DNA of 32,392 nt from an uncultured Caulobacteraceae bacterium. GTDB taxonomy: Bacteria; Pseudomonadota; Alphaproteobacteria; Caulobacterales; Aquidulcibacteraceae. The position numbers and the translations under genes were made by a program. The stretch is taken from NCBI GenBank assembly GCA_902826145.1, contig CADEDT010000021.1, forward strand, positions 1-32,392. Reading direction: 5' to 3'. The notes below the pieces were generated by a model. That model worked only from the letters and a program-made list of their open reading frames with translations. It made no database searches and was not told the DNA's origin. Numbering within the stretch: the stretch's first letter is position 1; the number at the start of each line of letters is the position of its first letter. Of the stretch, positions 28,989 to 32,392 are shown in pieces.

Positions 28989-29640
28989 TGACCGCCGCCG
29001 ACCGGCTGTTCTCTTACTTCCCATTGCTGATGACGCTGCTGTTGTTGGCGGCGCTGGGCTTGTTTGCACAATGGCCGTCGTTGTGGACCGCGGCACTCGT
29101 CCTATTCGTGATCTATATTGTGCCGCCGATGGTGCAGCGCGTGATGCTACGCTGGGCGCCGATGAAGCAGGGTGTCACTGAAATTGACGGGCGCAAGTTT
29201 TCGCCGTGGCTCGCCTCGCACCACATACAGGCCATGTATGACGCGCTGCCGTTCCTGGAATCGCTACTGCGCGTGACGCCGGGCTTCTATTCCATGTGGC
29301 TTCGCATGTGGGGCTCGCGCGTCGGCTACGGCGTCGACTGGCCGGTGCGTATGGATGTGCTCGACCGCAGCTTGATGGATATCGGCAACCGCGTTGTGTT
29401 TGCACGCGAGGTCGAGCTTTCGGCGCACGTGCGCAAGAAAACCGAGGGCGGGCGCACGCGCGTGCTGGTGCGAACGGTACGGATCGGGAGCTATGCGTTC
29501 ATCGGCGCCAACGCGCGCGTTGCGCCAGGCGCGAGCGTGCCCTCGAACGCGAGCGTGGCGGAGATGGCGATTGTCGGCGTGAACGAAGTGTTCGGCGACG
29601 CCGTGCGGCACCACGAACAGGTCGAAGCCGAGTTCGCGGC

Positions 29641-29644
<4 letters not shown>
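28988..29644 (+). CDS. Membrane-anchored hexapeptide-repeat protein, possible acyltransferase
   Basis: This 218-residue protein has two N-terminal transmembrane helices (about 9-28 and 32-50) and an amphipathic middle region (HHIQAMYDALPFLESLLRVTPGFYSMWLRMWG). A left-handed beta-helix follows, from about residue 112 to 200 (VDWPVRMDVLDRSLMDIGNRVVFAREVELSAHV, RIGSYAFIGANARVAPGASVPSNASVAEMAIVG). Such repeats occur in O-acyltransferases and nucleotidyltransferases. A catalytic histidine is not obvious, apart from the His-rich ends. It follows ptsN with a TGATG overlap. Function unknown; a cell-envelope modification role is guesswork. Its stop shares TTAG with the convergent mccA stop. Confidence 0.72.
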
Positions 29645-31575
<1,931 letters not shown>

Positions 31576-31884
31576 CTATTGTTGCGGTCGTTGCTGCGAT
31601 TCACGTGCGGCGGCCTCAGCGCGAATGCGCGCGAGTTCGGCGTCTACCTCCTTATCTTTCCGCGAGTTGCCGCCGCTGAACTTCAGCCGCAGAAAAACGA
31701 TCAGCGCGCCCAGGCCGCAGAAAATGACGCCTTGAATGCCGGCGCCGATAACCGTCGACACCGGATCGAAGCCAGCAAAAAATCCGGCAGCTACGAACAA
31801 GACCGCCGCGAGGATTGAGAACAAACCCCACAGGCCCCAGCTCGGCCGCAGCAGCAGGATCAGCAGAAACGCGTAGACCAGCAT
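31576..31884 (-). CDS. Small membrane protein between the MCC subunit genes
   Basis: This 102-residue protein has three hydrophobic helices (about 2-24, 26-42 and 44-66) and a charged cytosolic tail with a helical, Arg/Glu/Ala-rich end (SRKDKEVDAELARIRAEAAARESQQ). The stop abuts the mccA start with no spacing, and the start lies 14 bases after the mccB stop. Co-transcription with both carboxylase genes is therefore very likely. I do not recognise the family. It is not a usual part of the MCC complex, which is soluble. Confidence 0.75.
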   Translation of the reverse strand: MLVYAFLLILLLRPSWGLWGLFSILAAVLFVAAGFFAGFDPVSTVIGAGIQGVIFCGLGALIVFLRLKFSGGNSRKDKEVDAELARIRAEAAARESQQRPQQ

Positions 31885-31898
31885 CGCAACAATCTCCC

Positions 31899-32392
<494 letters not shown>

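Overview
The window is a compact, GC-rich chromosomal segment of an alphaproteobacterium. The order lptC-lptA-lptB-rpoN followed by hpf-ptsN, the TTGACG-type promoters, TonB-dependent uptake, a methylcrotonyl-CoA carboxylase and a possible EcfG-type stress promoter all fit that class. A Caulobacterales/Hyphomonadaceae-like host is my guess, not something the sequence proves. Coding density is very high: no stretch over 300 bases lacks a gene. I see no insertion sequence, prophage, integrase or CRISPR array.

Layout. (1) 1-3.8 kb, minus strand: a chain of M23 metallopeptidase, HIRAN protein, WYL-like protein and VTT/DedA-like membrane protein, running toward lepA (3' end outside the window). 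(2) 3.9-4.6 kb: tRNA-Leu(CAG) with its own promoter and hairpin, then two tandem paralogous small coiled-coil proteins. (3) 4.7-11.6 kb, plus strand: an M49-like metallopeptidase, a TonB-dependent receptor with no visible signal peptide, a short ribonuclease D, a membrane protein, a cupin and an acyl-CoA synthetase, nearly all overlapping or closely spaced. (4) 11.6-16.8 kb: a tyrosine-degradation cluster on the minus strand (hppD, isoaspartyl peptidase/asparaginase lipoprotein, small membrane protein, VOC protein, maiA, fah), divergent from a marR-type regulator with a clear palindrome between them. (5) 16.9-18.5 kb: a Thr-rich DUF4168 protein, and a convergent PQQ-type sugar dehydrogenase. 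(6) 18.7-20.1 kb: a TIR-domain membrane protein paired with a single-pass membrane protein, the most system-like novelty here. (7) 20.1-23.7 kb: lptC, lptA, lptB, rpoN. (8) 23.7-27.6 kb: a half-size EamA protein, a POT peptide transporter, a DUF2785 lipoprotein and a convergent DMT exporter. (9) 27.8-29.6 kb: hpf, ptsN and a hexapeptide-repeat protein. (10) 29.6-32.4 kb, minus strand: methylcrotonyl-CoA carboxylase alpha subunit, a small membrane protein and the beta subunit (5' end outside the window).

How it works together. Housekeeping genes (lepA, rnd, lptCAB-rpoN, hpf-ptsN) alternate with nutrient-scavenging and amino-acid catabolic modules: tyrosine to fumarate plus acetoacetate, leucine through MCC, and peptide uptake or hydrolysis by POT, the M49-like protein and the isoaspartyl peptidase. 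From memory of related genomes, rnd-lptCAB-rpoN-hpf-ptsN is often one block. Here it appears opened in two places by accessory genes, and the TIR pair abuts lptC. All four convergent protein-coding pairs overlap by exactly four bases, so their stop codons share one tetranucleotide.
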